From positions 1-64,000 of the forward strand of contig CAYZRS010000023.1 of NCBI GenBank assembly GCA_964480915.1: a stretch of 64,000 bases of DNA. The letters are read 5' to 3'. The number at the start of each line of letters is the position of its first letter. The first letter of the stretch is position 1. This stretch comes from CAWGCE01 sp964480915 (GTDB lineage Bacteria > Planctomycetota > Planctomycetia > Pirellulales > Pirellulaceae). The notes under the pieces are model-generated. The model saw only the letters and a program-made list of their open reading frames with translations. It did no database searches and had not been told where the DNA came from. Shown here one piece after another: positions 1-9,122 of the stretch. A program made the position numbers and the translations under genes.

Positions 1-43
1 ATCAGCGCCAGCGTCATTACGGATGGAAATACGATACGAAATC

Positions 44-61
44 ACGGCTCTAGAGAGCCGT
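44..61. other. Hairpin upstream of first gene
   Basis: Perfect 7-bp stem, ACGGCTC pairing with GAGCCGT, around a TAGA loop. It ends 16 nt before the ATG at 78. No T-run follows, so it is not a classical terminator of an upstream gene. It could lie in the 5' leader of the condensation-like gene. Its role is unknown. Confidence 0.35.
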
Positions 62-77
62 CGCATTTGCAACCACC

Positions 78-1550
78 ATGTGTGGCGCTGCAAGGTACCG
101 GAGAGCAGTCATCGCTGTTTTAACTTCTGAACAAAGATGCCCAGACAACGGGCAACGGGGCGAAACTGCCCTGGCGCTGACTGCTTTTGAGAGCATGATG
201 CTCGTCGCTGACCGTCCAGGATTTTCGATGAGCTGCGCGGCTGAGTTCGGATTTGAAGGTGAAGTGCGGCGTCGGGAGTTTGAGTTGGCTTTCGAGCAGG
301 CAATAGCCCGTCATCGCCTTGTTCGTTCTGTGGTTGCACTTCGCCGCCGGCGAGATCGCTGGGAACCGCAATCAGCGTTGCCACCGTTGTATTGGAACCA
401 CCCGGATGCCCAGCGTGAATTTGCAGCGGCAAAACCATTTGATTTGACGGTCGAATCTGGCGCTCGGGTATGGGTGAATGTCGAAGCAGGGAATTCTGCC
501 TTGCGATTCGATTTTCATCATGCCTGTTGTGACGCGGCGGGTGGTATGGCTTTCATCGAAGACCTTTTTGCCATTTATGATGGCCTTCTAAACGACCAGA
601 CTCCGCAACTAAAAGCGCTTGACGACGCTCGACTGCTCAAACGGGGCAAAATGTCAGGTGTGAGTGGCTCGTTGGCCTTCTGCCTCTTTCGCAAGTATCT
701 CGATTTTAAGAAGTCGTTGCGACTGCTGGTCACCAAAGCTGTGCCTATTCCGGCGAATTCTGCCAAACCACGCCCCTGGAAAGATCGATTCATCACAAGA
801 ATCGTTCCCGAAAGTGACCTCGTGGCGCTCCGCTATCTGGCGAGCGATGTGGGTGCCAGTCTGAATGACCTGATGTTGGTCGAGTTCATGTGCCTGCTGC
901 GTGATTGGATTGAGCCGACGAGAAACGCCTCATCGATTCGCGATCACGTCCGCGTGATTGCGCCGATGAATCTGCGCGATCGGGACGATATGAAACTGTC
1001 GGCCGCGAACAAGATTGGATTCGGGTTCGTGTCACGGGCCATTCGCCGCCTGCAAGAGGCCGACTGTGGGGGATGGCACGAGGCGATCGCCGACGTCAAT
1101 CAAGAAATGGAACAAGCGGTGCGGTTTCGTTTACCTGGACAATTTCTAAAGAAGCTGGCGATCGCACGAGCGGTGCCCGGTTGGATGCAGCGCTGCCTGT
1201 CTGCAGAAAGATGCTGGGCCACTGCAATCTTGACTCAGTTGGGCGATCCGACACGTCGCTTCCAAACGAAGTTCAAACGCCAGCAGGGTCGGATTCTCGT
1301 CGGTAATCTTCTGCTGTCCAAGATCGTCAGCTGTGCGCCGCTACGACCGATGACGCGTGCGCTGTTGTCGATGAACACGTACGGCAATGAAATGACATTG
1401 ACCATGCGCTGCGATCCCACATGCATCGATCAGGAAGTCGCGGAAGCGAAGATGGACGAGTTTTTGGCCAGGTTGCAGGCTCGGATAGCAATGCGGAAAG
1501 AACTCGCGCCCGCCGCGAATTCTGCGCCACCGGCGTTGGCAGAGCTTTAG
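78..1550 (+). CDS. Condensation-domain-like acyltransferase
   Basis: A 490-residue protein with the fold signature of the condensation / wax-ester-synthase acyltransferase superfamily. The catalytic-type motif HHACCDAAGG is at residues 147-156: tandem histidines H147-H148 and D152, with Ala where HHxxxDG normally has Gly. The N-terminal 'LTAFESMMLVAD' stretch at about residues 34-45 is the usual opening of the domain, so the real start must lie upstream of it. The ATG at 78 is used, but a slightly later start is possible. No carrier-protein or adenylation domain is attached, so it may be a stand-alone acyltransferase; substrate unknown. It converges on the kinase gene, with stop codons overlapping by 4 nt. 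A paralogue runs off the right end of this window. Confidence 0.7.
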   Translation: MCGAARYRRAVIAVLTSEQRCPDNGQRGETALALTAFESMMLVADRPGFSMSCAAEFGFEGEVRRREFELAFEQAIARHRLVRSVVALRRRRDRWEPQSALPPLYWNHPDAQREFAAAKPFDLTVESGARVWVNVEAGNSALRFDFHHACCDAAGGMAFIEDLFAIYDGLLNDQTPQLKALDDARLLKRGKMSGVSGSLAFCLFRKYLDFKKSLRLLVTKAVPIPANSAKPRPWKDRFITRIVPESDLVALRYLASDVGASLNDLMLVEFMCLLRDWIEPTRNASSIRDHVRVIAPMNLRDRDDMKLSAANKIGFGFVSRAIRRLQEADCGGWHEAIADVNQEMEQAVRFRLPGQFLKKLAIARAVPGWMQRCLSAERCWATAILTQLGDPTRRFQTKFKRQQGRILVGNLLLSKIVSCAPLRPMTRALLSMNTYGNEMTLTMRCDPTCIDQEVAEAKMDEFLARLQARIAMRKELAPAANSAPPALAEL

Positions 1551-2683
1551 TTTTCGTCTGGGCTTGGCCGAGCTTCGTCCAGCTCTGTAATCTCTTCGAG
1601 CCACAAGCGAATCTCGTTGCCGTACTCGCTGGCCAGATCGCTGAGCACCAATTGACGATGAAACGCGGCCGCTCCACCTTTGACGAGCTCCGCCGCTTCG
1701 GCGTTGGGAAACCGCGATTCGGGATCGGGGGCGATCAGCATGCGGCAGAAGTTCATCAGCAGGCTGTTGCAGACGACTTTCTCCGGCAGTAGTTGTTCCA
1801 GCCGATTGTGCAGAGTTCTCTTTTCGCGAAGTAACTCTTCATAGTTCGTCGTTTTGGCGAAGACAGGTCGTCCTGCCAATAGTTCGATGAGGACGTAGCC
1901 CACACTGGCAAGGTCGCTGCGGCCCGATGGCTCGGCACCTTCCAAGATTTCTGGAGCGGCATAGGAGGGCGTACACGTTCGCATGGGCGGGACGTCATCC
2001 AACGAGACGGCCGATCCGATATCGATGATCTTAGCTGCACCGGTGCGTTTCAGCATGATGTTGCCCGGCTTGATGTCGCCGTGGACGATGCCGGCTCGAT
2101 GCAGTGCCGCCAGTGCTCCCAGACAGTCCCGCACGATAGCGACGGCGATCCCCGGTTTGACTCGTGGCTGAACCGGACCGCTCGCGACCACAACTCGATT
2201 GATGTAGTCCCACCGGTTTCGACTAACGCGGTCCCGGATTTGAGAAAGGAGATCGTTGCAAAGAATCGATCGCAAGTCGCGGCCGTCCACCCATTCCATG
2301 GCCATGATACGAATGGTATTTCGGTCGTAAAAATCCTGGATGTTGATCAGGTGGTCATGCTGAATGAGGGCGACGCGAGAAGCGACCCGAGCGATCCGGG
2401 CCATTGCCTGATCGTAGGCCTTTGCGTCCTCGTAGCGTTCGGGGGAAAACACCTTCAGTGCGAAGGGGACGGTAAATCCGTCAGCACCGCGGCGCTCGCT
2501 CAAGAAGACCGTTCCCTGACCACCTTTCCCTAAAACGGACTGCAAAGGTGGATGAGCCGTCCACGAAACGCGTGGCTCGGTCATCAACTTGTTGTACCGC
2601 CGCATCAGGTCCTTCGGCGGGTCGCTGATCGGCCGGTCGTGGAATGACACGGTCGCTTGCAAATGGTGGAGGGTGGATTCCAT
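1547..2683 (-). CDS. Atypical serine/threonine protein kinase
   Basis: Eukaryotic-like protein kinase of 378 residues from the ATG at 2683; a TTG at 2713 would add 10 residues. The glycine-rich loop GKGGQG is at residues 52-57, the ATP-binding Lys is K77 (FALKVF) and the catalytic loop is HGDIKPGN at 201-208, so Asp203, Lys205 and Asn208 are kept. The usual HRD arginine is Gly and the DFG motif is DIG at 221-223. Loss of the HRD Arg suggests activity that does not depend on activation-loop phosphorylation. There is no membrane segment or sensor domain; the N-terminal 45 residues are a short unique extension. It lies downstream of the dehydrogenase gene on the same strand, about 200 nt away. 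Confidence 0.85.
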   Translation of the reverse strand: MESTLHHLQATVSFHDRPISDPPKDLMRRYNKLMTEPRVSWTAHPPLQSVLGKGGQGTVFLSERRGADGFTVPFALKVFSPERYEDAKAYDQAMARIARVASRVALIQHDHLINIQDFYDRNTIRIMAMEWVDGRDLRSILCNDLLSQIRDRVSRNRWDYINRVVVASGPVQPRVKPGIAVAIVRDCLGALAALHRAGIVHGDIKPGNIMLKRTGAAKIIDIGSAVSLDDVPPMRTCTPSYAAPEILEGAEPSGRSDLASVGYVLIELLAGRPVFAKTTNYEELLREKRTLHNRLEQLLPEKVVCNSLLMNFCRMLIAPDPESRFPNAEAAELVKGGAAAFHRQLVLSDLASEYGNEIRLWLEEITELDEARPSPDEN

Positions 2684-2767
2684 GGTGTCTGGCTCGCCGC
2701 TTCTCACTGCCAACCTCTCGAATCGATGGTACGAGCCTCGAACCGATCGAATCCTCGTTCCCTGATT

Positions 2768-2787
2768 CTATTCAGCAGCCTGAATAG
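2768..2787. other. Intergenic hairpin
   Basis: Perfect 8-bp stem, CTATTCAG pairing with CTGAATAG, with a CAGC loop. It lies between the stop of the dehydrogenase gene and the start of the kinase gene, both on the minus strand. No T-run follows in the minus direction, so a rho-independent terminator is not supported. It could be an attenuator or an mRNA-end stabiliser. Confidence 0.35.
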
Positions 2788-2880
2788 GAGTCTAGGGAAA
2801 TTCCGCGCTGGCGTTATTTGTAGACGGAGTGCTGCTCAAACCGGTAGGACAGTCTGTTCCGACGGTGCGGTTTTCCGCCC

Positions 2881-3852
2881 TTAATCTTGACGCGACGTCG
2901 GTGTGGGGAAGCCTAGCTGCTTATCGACGACATTCTTCAGCGGTTCGCCTGCGAGATAGTTGCGCAGATTTTGACAAAAAAGCGCTGTTGAATCGTCGAC
3001 TCGTGTCGCCGCTTGTGCTCCGACATGGGGTGTGATGACCACGTTGGGCATGTCCCACAGAAGGCTCTCGGTGGGTAGGGGTTCGGTTTCGACGACGTCG
3101 AGTCCAGCCGCTCCCAGATGTTTTGATCGGAGAGATGCGATCAAGGCTGTTTCGTCTACGACTTGGCCTCGAGCTACGTTAATGAAAATGGAGCCAGGTT
3201 TCATCGAGTCGAACATTTTGGCGTTGAAGAACTGGCGCGTTTCGTCGTTCAGGGGGACACAAAGCACGACGATGTCAGATACTTGGCAAAGCCGACGAAG
3301 TTCGTCAGCCGGCCACAGCTCGCTCACGTGGGCGGGACAATCCAAAGGATACCGGTCGGTCGCCACGATGCGGACGTCAAACGGAGCCAGCACTTGGGCC
3401 AGACGGCGGCCATTGCCTCCAAAACCGACAATGCCGACCGTCTTGCCCTGCAGATCGCCCGTCGGCAGGCGTTCGAACTGATGCGCTTGTTGGGCTCGGA
3501 AGAAAACCGGCATGCTGCGCACGATCCCCAGCAGTAACGCCATCGTCTGTTCGGCCACCTGATTCGCAAACAGGCCCGAGGCGCTGGTGACAGTAATGTC
3601 AGAATCGATGACCGACGGCACCAAGCAATGATCCATGCCGGCAGCTGAGGACTGAATCCACTTTAAATTACCGGCGGCCACGGCGGCCGGCCAATCGACC
3701 GGAACCTTCGCGTGGCCGCAAAAAATATCGGCCGAAGCTAACTCGGCAGCAATTCCTGCTTGGCCAGCGTCGACGACGGTCGCATCGGGGGCCGCCGCTT
3801 CGATCTGGCGGAGATGCCGGGCTTCAACAGGATAGCAGAGGACAATGCGCAT
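2881..3852 (-). CDS. D-2-hydroxyacid dehydrogenase family protein
   Basis: NAD(P)-dependent D-isomer 2-hydroxyacid dehydrogenase of 323 residues, the usual length. The nucleotide-binding motif GFGGNG is at residues 143-148 and the catalytic residues are Arg228 (NVARGQ), Glu257 (VETEP) and His276 (TPHVGA). The ATG at 3852 opens a standard N-terminal substrate-binding lobe. It interconverts a 2-keto acid and a D-2-hydroxy acid, probably in the cytoplasm; the exact substrate (glyoxylate, hydroxypyruvate, phosphoglycerate and others) cannot be read from sequence. It is divergent from the MATE gene, leaving about 230 nt that may hold both promoters. Confidence 0.85.
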   Translation of the reverse strand: MRIVLCYPVEARHLRQIEAAAPDATVVDAGQAGIAAELASADIFCGHAKVPVDWPAAVAAGNLKWIQSSAAGMDHCLVPSVIDSDITVTSASGLFANQVAEQTMALLLGIVRSMPVFFRAQQAHQFERLPTGDLQGKTVGIVGFGGNGRRLAQVLAPFDVRIVATDRYPLDCPAHVSELWPADELRRLCQVSDIVVLCVPLNDETRQFFNAKMFDSMKPGSIFINVARGQVVDETALIASLRSKHLGAAGLDVVETEPLPTESLLWDMPNVVITPHVGAQAATRVDDSTALFCQNLRNYLAGEPLKNVVDKQLGFPTPTSRQD

Positions 3853-4084
3853 GCTTCCAGTCTAGAATCCTTAGCGGTCATGGCTAGATGCCACTGTCGA
3901 GCGATGCGTTGGCTGGTCCGGTAAATCGCATGACGAAGCACAATTCGGCCGAACTGACTCATTCGAGTTGACTCGTGGCAGATTCTGCTAGAAAACCATC
4001 GCTCCCGGTGAACCTTACCCCGCTTGCCTTGTCATCTTGGGGTGGACGAGTGCTCAATCTGCGACCAAAGATCCTGAGGTGTCA

Positions 4085-5569
4085 TTGAATAACCCGTCTG
4101 AATCAACTTCCGAAACCGGCAGCGGGCAGATCACATCAGCCGCGCCGCTGGCACCGGCCGATGGGGCGCCCGACGCAACCTCCGAGGATCGATCGTGGTG
4201 GGCTCGCCCATGTGGCGGGCGTGAAGTGCTCCGCGTCGCTTTGCCGCTCGTCGCATCGACCGTTTCTTATAGTCTGATGAATCTCATCGATCGCATGCTG
4301 CTGCTGTGGTATGACGCCGACGCTTGTGCAGCCGCGTTGCCGGCCGGCGCGCTGATGTTTTCGCTGATTTGCCTCCCTTTGGGCGTCGCCGCGTATGCCA
4401 ATACCTTTGTGGCACAATATATCGGTGCACAGCAATCACGTTCGGTCGGCAATGCCATTTGGCAAGCGGTGCTGTGGTCGTTGGCCGTGACTCCCCTTTT
4501 CTTGCTGGCGATTCCGTTTGCCTCCGACATATTCCGTTGGGTCGCTCACACTCCCGACGTCACGAAATTGGAGGTCGTCTACTTTCAAACGTTGGCTTAC
4601 GGAGCCGGTGGCCACCTTCTGGCCGCATCGCTCTCTTCTTTTTACTCGGGACGGGGGAAAACTCAGGTCGTCATGACCGTCGATTGCTTGGCCGCGCTGC
4701 TGAATGTCGTGCTCGACTACCTGCTGATCTTTGGCGAGTACGGTTTTCCGGAACTCGGTATGCAGGGCGCAGCAATTGCCACGAATATCTGCCTTTGGTC
4801 CCGGGCTGCTGCCTACTGGATTCTGATGAGGCAAGGTTCCGAGTCGGAATTTGGTTTGCGATCGGGACGCTATTGGAATCGCAAGTTGTTTGGCCGGCTG
4901 CTCTATTTTGGTGGACCGGACGGTTTTCGGATGGCTGTGGAGATGACCGCGGTTACCTGTTTCGTCTTCCTCGTCGGGCGACTGGGGGACAATGAACTGG
5001 CGGCGACAACGATCGCGTTCAACATCAATGGAGTCGGTTTCATGCCGCTCTTGGGGCTGAGTATCGCGGTAGCGACCCTTGTCGGGCAGCAGTTGGGCGC
5101 CGGTCGCCCCGATCTGGCGAGCCGTGCCACCGCGACGGCATTGGCGATTGGGTTGGGATACACGGTCGTGACCGCGGTTGCCTACTTGAGTGTGCCCGAA
5201 TTGATCCTGTCTGGGCATCGAGCCGGCGCTAACCCCGAGCAGTATGCAGCCTTGCAAGAGACGACCATCGCGCTGCTGAGGTTCGTGGCCGCTTATTGCG
5301 TGATCGACGTTTTCTACATGGTCTTGTTGGGCACGATCAAAGGAGCTGGCGATACTCGTTTTGTGCTCATTTCTACGATTGCGCTTTCACCAATGCCGGT
5401 CGTCATCGTGTGGCTGGGGCAGCGTTATGCTGATTGGAATCTCTATCACTGCTGGTGGGTGTTGACCGCTTGGATTTTGGCCAACGGCTTGGTCTACGCG
5501 TTTCGAGTCTGGCAAGGGAAATGGAAATCGCTGCGCGTTATCGAAGAGGTGCCGATCGAATTGGTCTGA
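4085..5569 (+). CDS. MATE family efflux transporter
   Basis: Polytopic membrane protein of about 494 residues with roughly twelve hydrophobic segments in two similar halves, as in the MATE (NorM/DinF) family. It uses H+ or Na+ gradients to export cationic drugs or metabolites. A hydrophilic N-terminal tail of about 40 residues, rich in Ser, Thr and Glu, precedes the first membrane helix. The start is uncertain: GAGG at 4076-4079 sits 5 nt before a TTG at 4085, which I prefer; in-frame GTG at 4079 and TTG at 4037 are alternatives. It is monocistronic between divergent and convergent neighbours. Confidence 0.85.
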   Translation: MNNPSESTSETGSGQITSAAPLAPADGAPDATSEDRSWWARPCGGREVLRVALPLVASTVSYSLMNLIDRMLLLWYDADACAAALPAGALMFSLICLPLGVAAYANTFVAQYIGAQQSRSVGNAIWQAVLWSLAVTPLFLLAIPFASDIFRWVAHTPDVTKLEVVYFQTLAYGAGGHLLAASLSSFYSGRGKTQVVMTVDCLAALLNVVLDYLLIFGEYGFPELGMQGAAIATNICLWSRAAAYWILMRQGSESEFGLRSGRYWNRKLFGRLLYFGGPDGFRMAVEMTAVTCFVFLVGRLGDNELAATTIAFNINGVGFMPLLGLSIAVATLVGQQLGAGRPDLASRATATALAIGLGYTVVTAVAYLSVPELILSGHRAGANPEQYAALQETTIALLRFVAAYCVIDVFYMVLLGTIKGAGDTRFVLISTIALSPMPVVIVWLGQRYADWNLYHCWWVLTAWILANGLVYAFRVWQGKWKSLRVIEEVPIELV

Positions 5570-5636
5570 TGGTGCGAATTCATCGAGCCACAGCTGCTGC
5601 AAAACTGGAATCGAGACGGCTCATCACGGAACGAAG

Positions 5637-6488
5637 CTAGAGCAACTCGTCGCGCAAGGAAGTCAACAGCGAAGTTGCGTGTTCGATCTCTGCTTTTTGA
5701 CGCGCAGGTTCTTCCGGAATCTCTCGCTCAATTGTCAAAGGGCCGCGGTATCCGATTTCGCGGAGCGTTGTGAGGAATTCTCTCATGCCAACGTCACCTT
5801 CACCAAGCGGCACTTCGCTTCCCCATTCTTGCCCTGGGTTGCCCGCCCATTTCGCATCCTTGCAATGGACGCTGCGTACATGAGTGCCAACCTTGCGGAG
5901 CGCCTCAATCGGGTCACCCGTCCCGTAGAGAATCATGTTCGCCGGATCGAAATTGATAAATAGATTGTCGCGATCGACGTCCTGGATGAACTGCAGCAGG
6001 CCGTCCGCCGATTCCTGTCCCGTTTCCAGATGTAATCGTTGGTCGTTAATACGGCAGTGTTCCGTCAATTCTTGCGTGACATCGACGATCTCTTTGTAGT
6101 CGGCCGGGTTATCGTCGGCATGGGGCACGAAACCGAGATGTAAGGCGACGACTTGGCAGTGGAGCAATTTCGCGAAATTGCAGATTTCTTTCATCTCGGC
6201 AAGTCGCGCAGCGCGCGTCTCTTTCGGAACCAGCCCTACGGTCTGGGCAGTCGTGGGAATGTCGGCATAGCTTTCGCCGTCAAAGCCGCCAAACACAGCC
6301 GTCAGCCGAATGCCCATGGTGGCAATCTTGGCCAAAAAGTCATCAGCACATCGTTTGTTGCGAACTGACTCACTGGGGGCATGAATCTGAATCGTAGGTA
6401 CGGCCAATTGACCTGCGACGTCTAATGAAACGCCCAGTCCGGCGTCGATACTTGAGAAGACGCCGATCTCCCAGTGATTATCATTCAT
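5637..6488 (-). CDS. Sugar phosphate isomerase/epimerase (TIM barrel)
   Basis: A 283-residue protein of the xylose-isomerase-like TIM-barrel family (AP endonuclease 2 fold). The expected metal-ligand blocks are visible: Glu in LHLETGQES, Asp in FDPANM, His in SVHCKDAKW and Glu in TIEREIP near the C-terminus. The spacing of these residues matches the divalent-metal site of the family. It probably isomerises or epimerises a sugar or inositol derivative; planctomycetes carry many such paralogues and the substrate cannot be called. It has no signal peptide. It is convergent with the MATE gene and divergent from the membrane protein at 6520. Confidence 0.8.
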   Translation of the reverse strand: MNDNHWEIGVFSSIDAGLGVSLDVAGQLAVPTIQIHAPSESVRNKRCADDFLAKIATMGIRLTAVFGGFDGESYADIPTTAQTVGLVPKETRAARLAEMKEICNFAKLLHCQVVALHLGFVPHADDNPADYKEIVDVTQELTEHCRINDQRLHLETGQESADGLLQFIQDVDRDNLFINFDPANMILYGTGDPIEALRKVGTHVRSVHCKDAKWAGNPGQEWGSEVPLGEGDVGMREFLTTLREIGYRGPLTIEREIPEEPARQKAEIEHATSLLTSLRDELL

Positions 6489-6519
6489 CTTAAAAGTCCG
6501 TGGTTGCTATTCTCGGCTC

Positions 6520-7932
6520 GTGGTTCGTGGAGGGGCCCAACTCGAGGCCTCTGTCGGTTATCTTATCGTGACTGCTGGCGTTTGCTACCGCCGGCGATGG
6601 AGCCGGAGCTTTCTGCAAAACGTGAATTCGAAACCAACTGCCTGCGACGAAGCGAACCGGCGAATCAGACTCTTGTTGTTGCTGATTTTGCCGCTGGTGA
6701 CTCTGCAGTTTGGCTGCACCCTGCCTCTTTGGCTTGGACAGTCGGACTTTCCGCAGGTCGCACTGTTTGGCGCTCCCCGTTTGCCGCTGCATTTTGAAAC
6801 GGGGTTATTGGGCCTATTGTTCGCGGCTATTTCGTCGACATGGTTGGCGACGGCCTTGGGGCGGCAGAGTATACAGCGCGCTGGCCTGCTGGTCGCGGCC
6901 TGTGCTCTGGTCCTGCTAATGGTGCTGAATCAGCACCGCTTGCAACCTTGGGCGATCCTGTTTGGATGGCTGGCCATAGTCGTCGCCAGTGCGAGTGGAC
7001 ATCGACGATGGTCTTTACTCCAATGGTTGCTAATAGGTGTTTACGTTCATTCTTCGATAAGTAAATTCGACTACCAGTTTCTGCATACCACGGGGCAGCA
7101 GTTTCTAGGAACGCTCTGTGATTTCTTCGGGTGGGACTGGAGTGCGATTCCACGGCGCTTCCGATTGTTTGCTGCGGGGGCTTTTCCGTTCGTAGAGCTG
7201 TTGATTGGTGTCGGGTTGATGAGGCCCGTCACACGCCGTTTTGCGGTCGGTTGTGGCATCGTGATGCATGTCGTTTTGATGCTGGTTCTTGGCCCTTGGG
7301 GGCTGAACCATCTGCCAGCAGTCTTGATTTGGAACGGCCAGTTCCTTGTTTTCTTGCTGGTCCTGTTTGGTCACCTGCGAACGAATCAAAACGAGCAGCA
7401 ATCGGCCTCAAGCGGTCAGCGAGATGCCCGAAAGCATGACAAGGGTTGGGCGTCTGCTTGGATCGCAACCGTTGCCGTCTTGCTCGCTACCTTTGTGCCG
7501 TTGCTTGAGCCGTGGGGTATGTGTGATCATTGGCCCGCGTGGGGCCTCTACGCGCCACGTAACAGTCGAGTAGCCGTTTTCATTGCGGAGGAGGCACTGG
7601 AGCGGTTACCTGAATCGGTTTCCCGGCATTTGGCGGTGCCGAAATTCAACGATCCAGAATTTCCTCAGCCGGTTCGCTACTTGAATCTGGCCGCCTGGTC
7701 ATTGGCCGAGTTACGAGCACCGATCTATCCCCAGGATCGATTTCAGTTGGCCGTGGCCTTGGGGCTCGGTCAGCAGTTTGCGCTGGGGGATGCCGTTTAC
7801 GTTCAACGACAATCACGATCTGCTAGAATAGACGGGAGCCGTGAGTCGTCGGTGCTTCTTGGTATGGCCGAACTGAATTCGTACGCTCGTCGATTTCGAA
7901 TGAATGCCCTGCCGAGGCCTCGAATTCGCTGA
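6520..7932 (+). CDS. Multi-pass membrane protein, DoxX/MauE- or HTTM-like
   Basis: Hydrophobic protein of up to 470 residues with about 8-9 membrane segments, followed by a soluble C-terminal region of about 130 residues. The segment with ISKFDYQFLHTTGQQF and the following helices resemble DoxX/MauE or HTTM (vitamin-K-carboxylase-like) membrane proteins, but no diagnostic catalytic residues can be named. The start is doubtful: the first ~34 codons from 6520 look poorly conserved in character, and a GTG at 6622, just before the first membrane helix, is a likely alternative. It precedes apbE by 99 nt on the same strand and may act with it and the DoxX protein. Confidence 0.6.
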   Translation: MVRGGAQLEASVGYLIVTAGVCYRRRWSRSFLQNVNSKPTACDEANRRIRLLLLLILPLVTLQFGCTLPLWLGQSDFPQVALFGAPRLPLHFETGLLGLLFAAISSTWLATALGRQSIQRAGLLVAACALVLLMVLNQHRLQPWAILFGWLAIVVASASGHRRWSLLQWLLIGVYVHSSISKFDYQFLHTTGQQFLGTLCDFFGWDWSAIPRRFRLFAAGAFPFVELLIGVGLMRPVTRRFAVGCGIVMHVVLMLVLGPWGLNHLPAVLIWNGQFLVFLLVLFGHLRTNQNEQQSASSGQRDARKHDKGWASAWIATVAVLLATFVPLLEPWGMCDHWPAWGLYAPRNSRVAVFIAEEALERLPESVSRHLAVPKFNDPEFPQPVRYLNLAAWSLAELRAPIYPQDRFQLAVALGLGQQFALGDAVYVQRQSRSARIDGSRESSVLLGMAELNSYARRFRMNALPRPRIR

Positions 7933-8031
7933 GAGAGTAAACCGGCGCTCTGTTGTTAAGGAATGGTGACGTTGTTCCGACTCGTTCCTAGCGATGATTT
8001 CGCAGCGTGAAAGGCGACTTTCTGAATTGCC

Positions 8032-9114
8032 ATGTCGAATCCGTCGAATCGCCGCCAACTGATTTCTTCTGCTCTGTCGCGGATATCCAAAACTGAGGCC
8101 GCTGTCGATTCGCCCATCGGGCATCTCGAATTGGCGGCTCCCGAATCACGGGCGACCTTACGTCTGACCGCTCGCGCGATGGCCTGCGAGTTTTCGGTGA
8201 TCATGAATGCTGGCGAACACGAGGCGATCTGGCAATGTTCGGAAGCCTTGGATGGGCTCGAACCGCTCGAACAGCAACTAAGCGCTTATCGAGAAAGCAG
8301 CGAAGTCTCTCAGCTGAATGCGACTGCGCACGACTCGCCTGTTAAGGTTGCCGAAGACCTGTATTGCTTACTCAAATTGGCACAGCAACTTTCCGAGGAT
8401 ACCGGTTCAGCGTTTGACGTGACTTCGGGGCCATTGATTCAGCTGTGGCGTCACTGTCGGAGCGAGCTGCGCATTCCGTCTGATTCGGAACTGGCAGCTC
8501 GGATATCGCAGGTCGGCATGCAGCACCTGGTTTTCAACGACGACGATCGGTCGCTGTTTTTTGGCAAACCGGGGGTGTCGATCAACCTGGGCGCGATCGG
8601 CAAGGGACACGCACTGGATGAAACGATCAGAAAGCTTGACGATTTAGGCATGGAAGATTTGCTGCTGCATGGTGGCCACAGCAGCGTTGTCGCGCGCGGA
8701 GCGCATCTTGGTTGCGATGGTTGGCCGGTCGGTCTGGGGAACCCTCTGCTGACGAATCGTCGATTAGGGACAATCGTCCTTAAGCAACAAGCGATGTCGA
8801 CAAGCGGCTCGAACACGCAGCACTTTCGCATCGGTGAAAAACGTTACGGGCACATCCTCGATCCCCGCACTGGCTGGCCTTCCGAGGGGCGACTTTCCGT
8901 GACCGTGATCGCCAAATCGGCGGCCGTGGCCGACGCGTTATCGACCGCGTTTTACGTCATGTCGCTCGAGGAGATTCAAGGGTTTTGCGAAAACCGCCCC
9001 GGAGTGGGAGCGATCATTATTCCGCTTCCGACGAATGATCGGCGCGTGCGGCCGCATGTCTTCGGCGTTGATTTAGCGGAACTTTATTGGGATAAAGAGC
9101 AAATACGGGTCTAG
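8032..9114 (+). CDS. apbE: FAD:protein FMN transferase (ApbE)
   Basis: ApbE-family flavin transferase of 360 residues, which covalently attaches FMN to a Ser/Thr of target flavoproteins, usually on the outer face of the cytoplasmic membrane. Family blocks are clear: MACEFSV near residue 50, LSAYRESSEVSQLN, FDVTSGPLIQLWR, INLGAIGKGHALD, LLLHGGHSS and the C-terminal HILDPRTGWP. The N-terminus contains NRRQLISSALS, which might be a weak Tat-type signal but lacks a long hydrophobic stretch. It lies between two membrane-protein genes; its flavoprotein target is not evident in the window. Confidence 0.9.
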   Translation: MSNPSNRRQLISSALSRISKTEAAVDSPIGHLELAAPESRATLRLTARAMACEFSVIMNAGEHEAIWQCSEALDGLEPLEQQLSAYRESSEVSQLNATAHDSPVKVAEDLYCLLKLAQQLSEDTGSAFDVTSGPLIQLWRHCRSELRIPSDSELAARISQVGMQHLVFNDDDRSLFFGKPGVSINLGAIGKGHALDETIRKLDDLGMEDLLLHGGHSSVVARGAHLGCDGWPVGLGNPLLTNRRLGTIVLKQQAMSTSGSNTQHFRIGEKRYGHILDPRTGWPSEGRLSVTVIAKSAAVADALSTAFYVMSLEEIQGFCENRPGVGAIIIPLPTNDRRVRPHVFGVDLAELYWDKEQIRV

Positions 9115-9122
9115 TTCCGATT

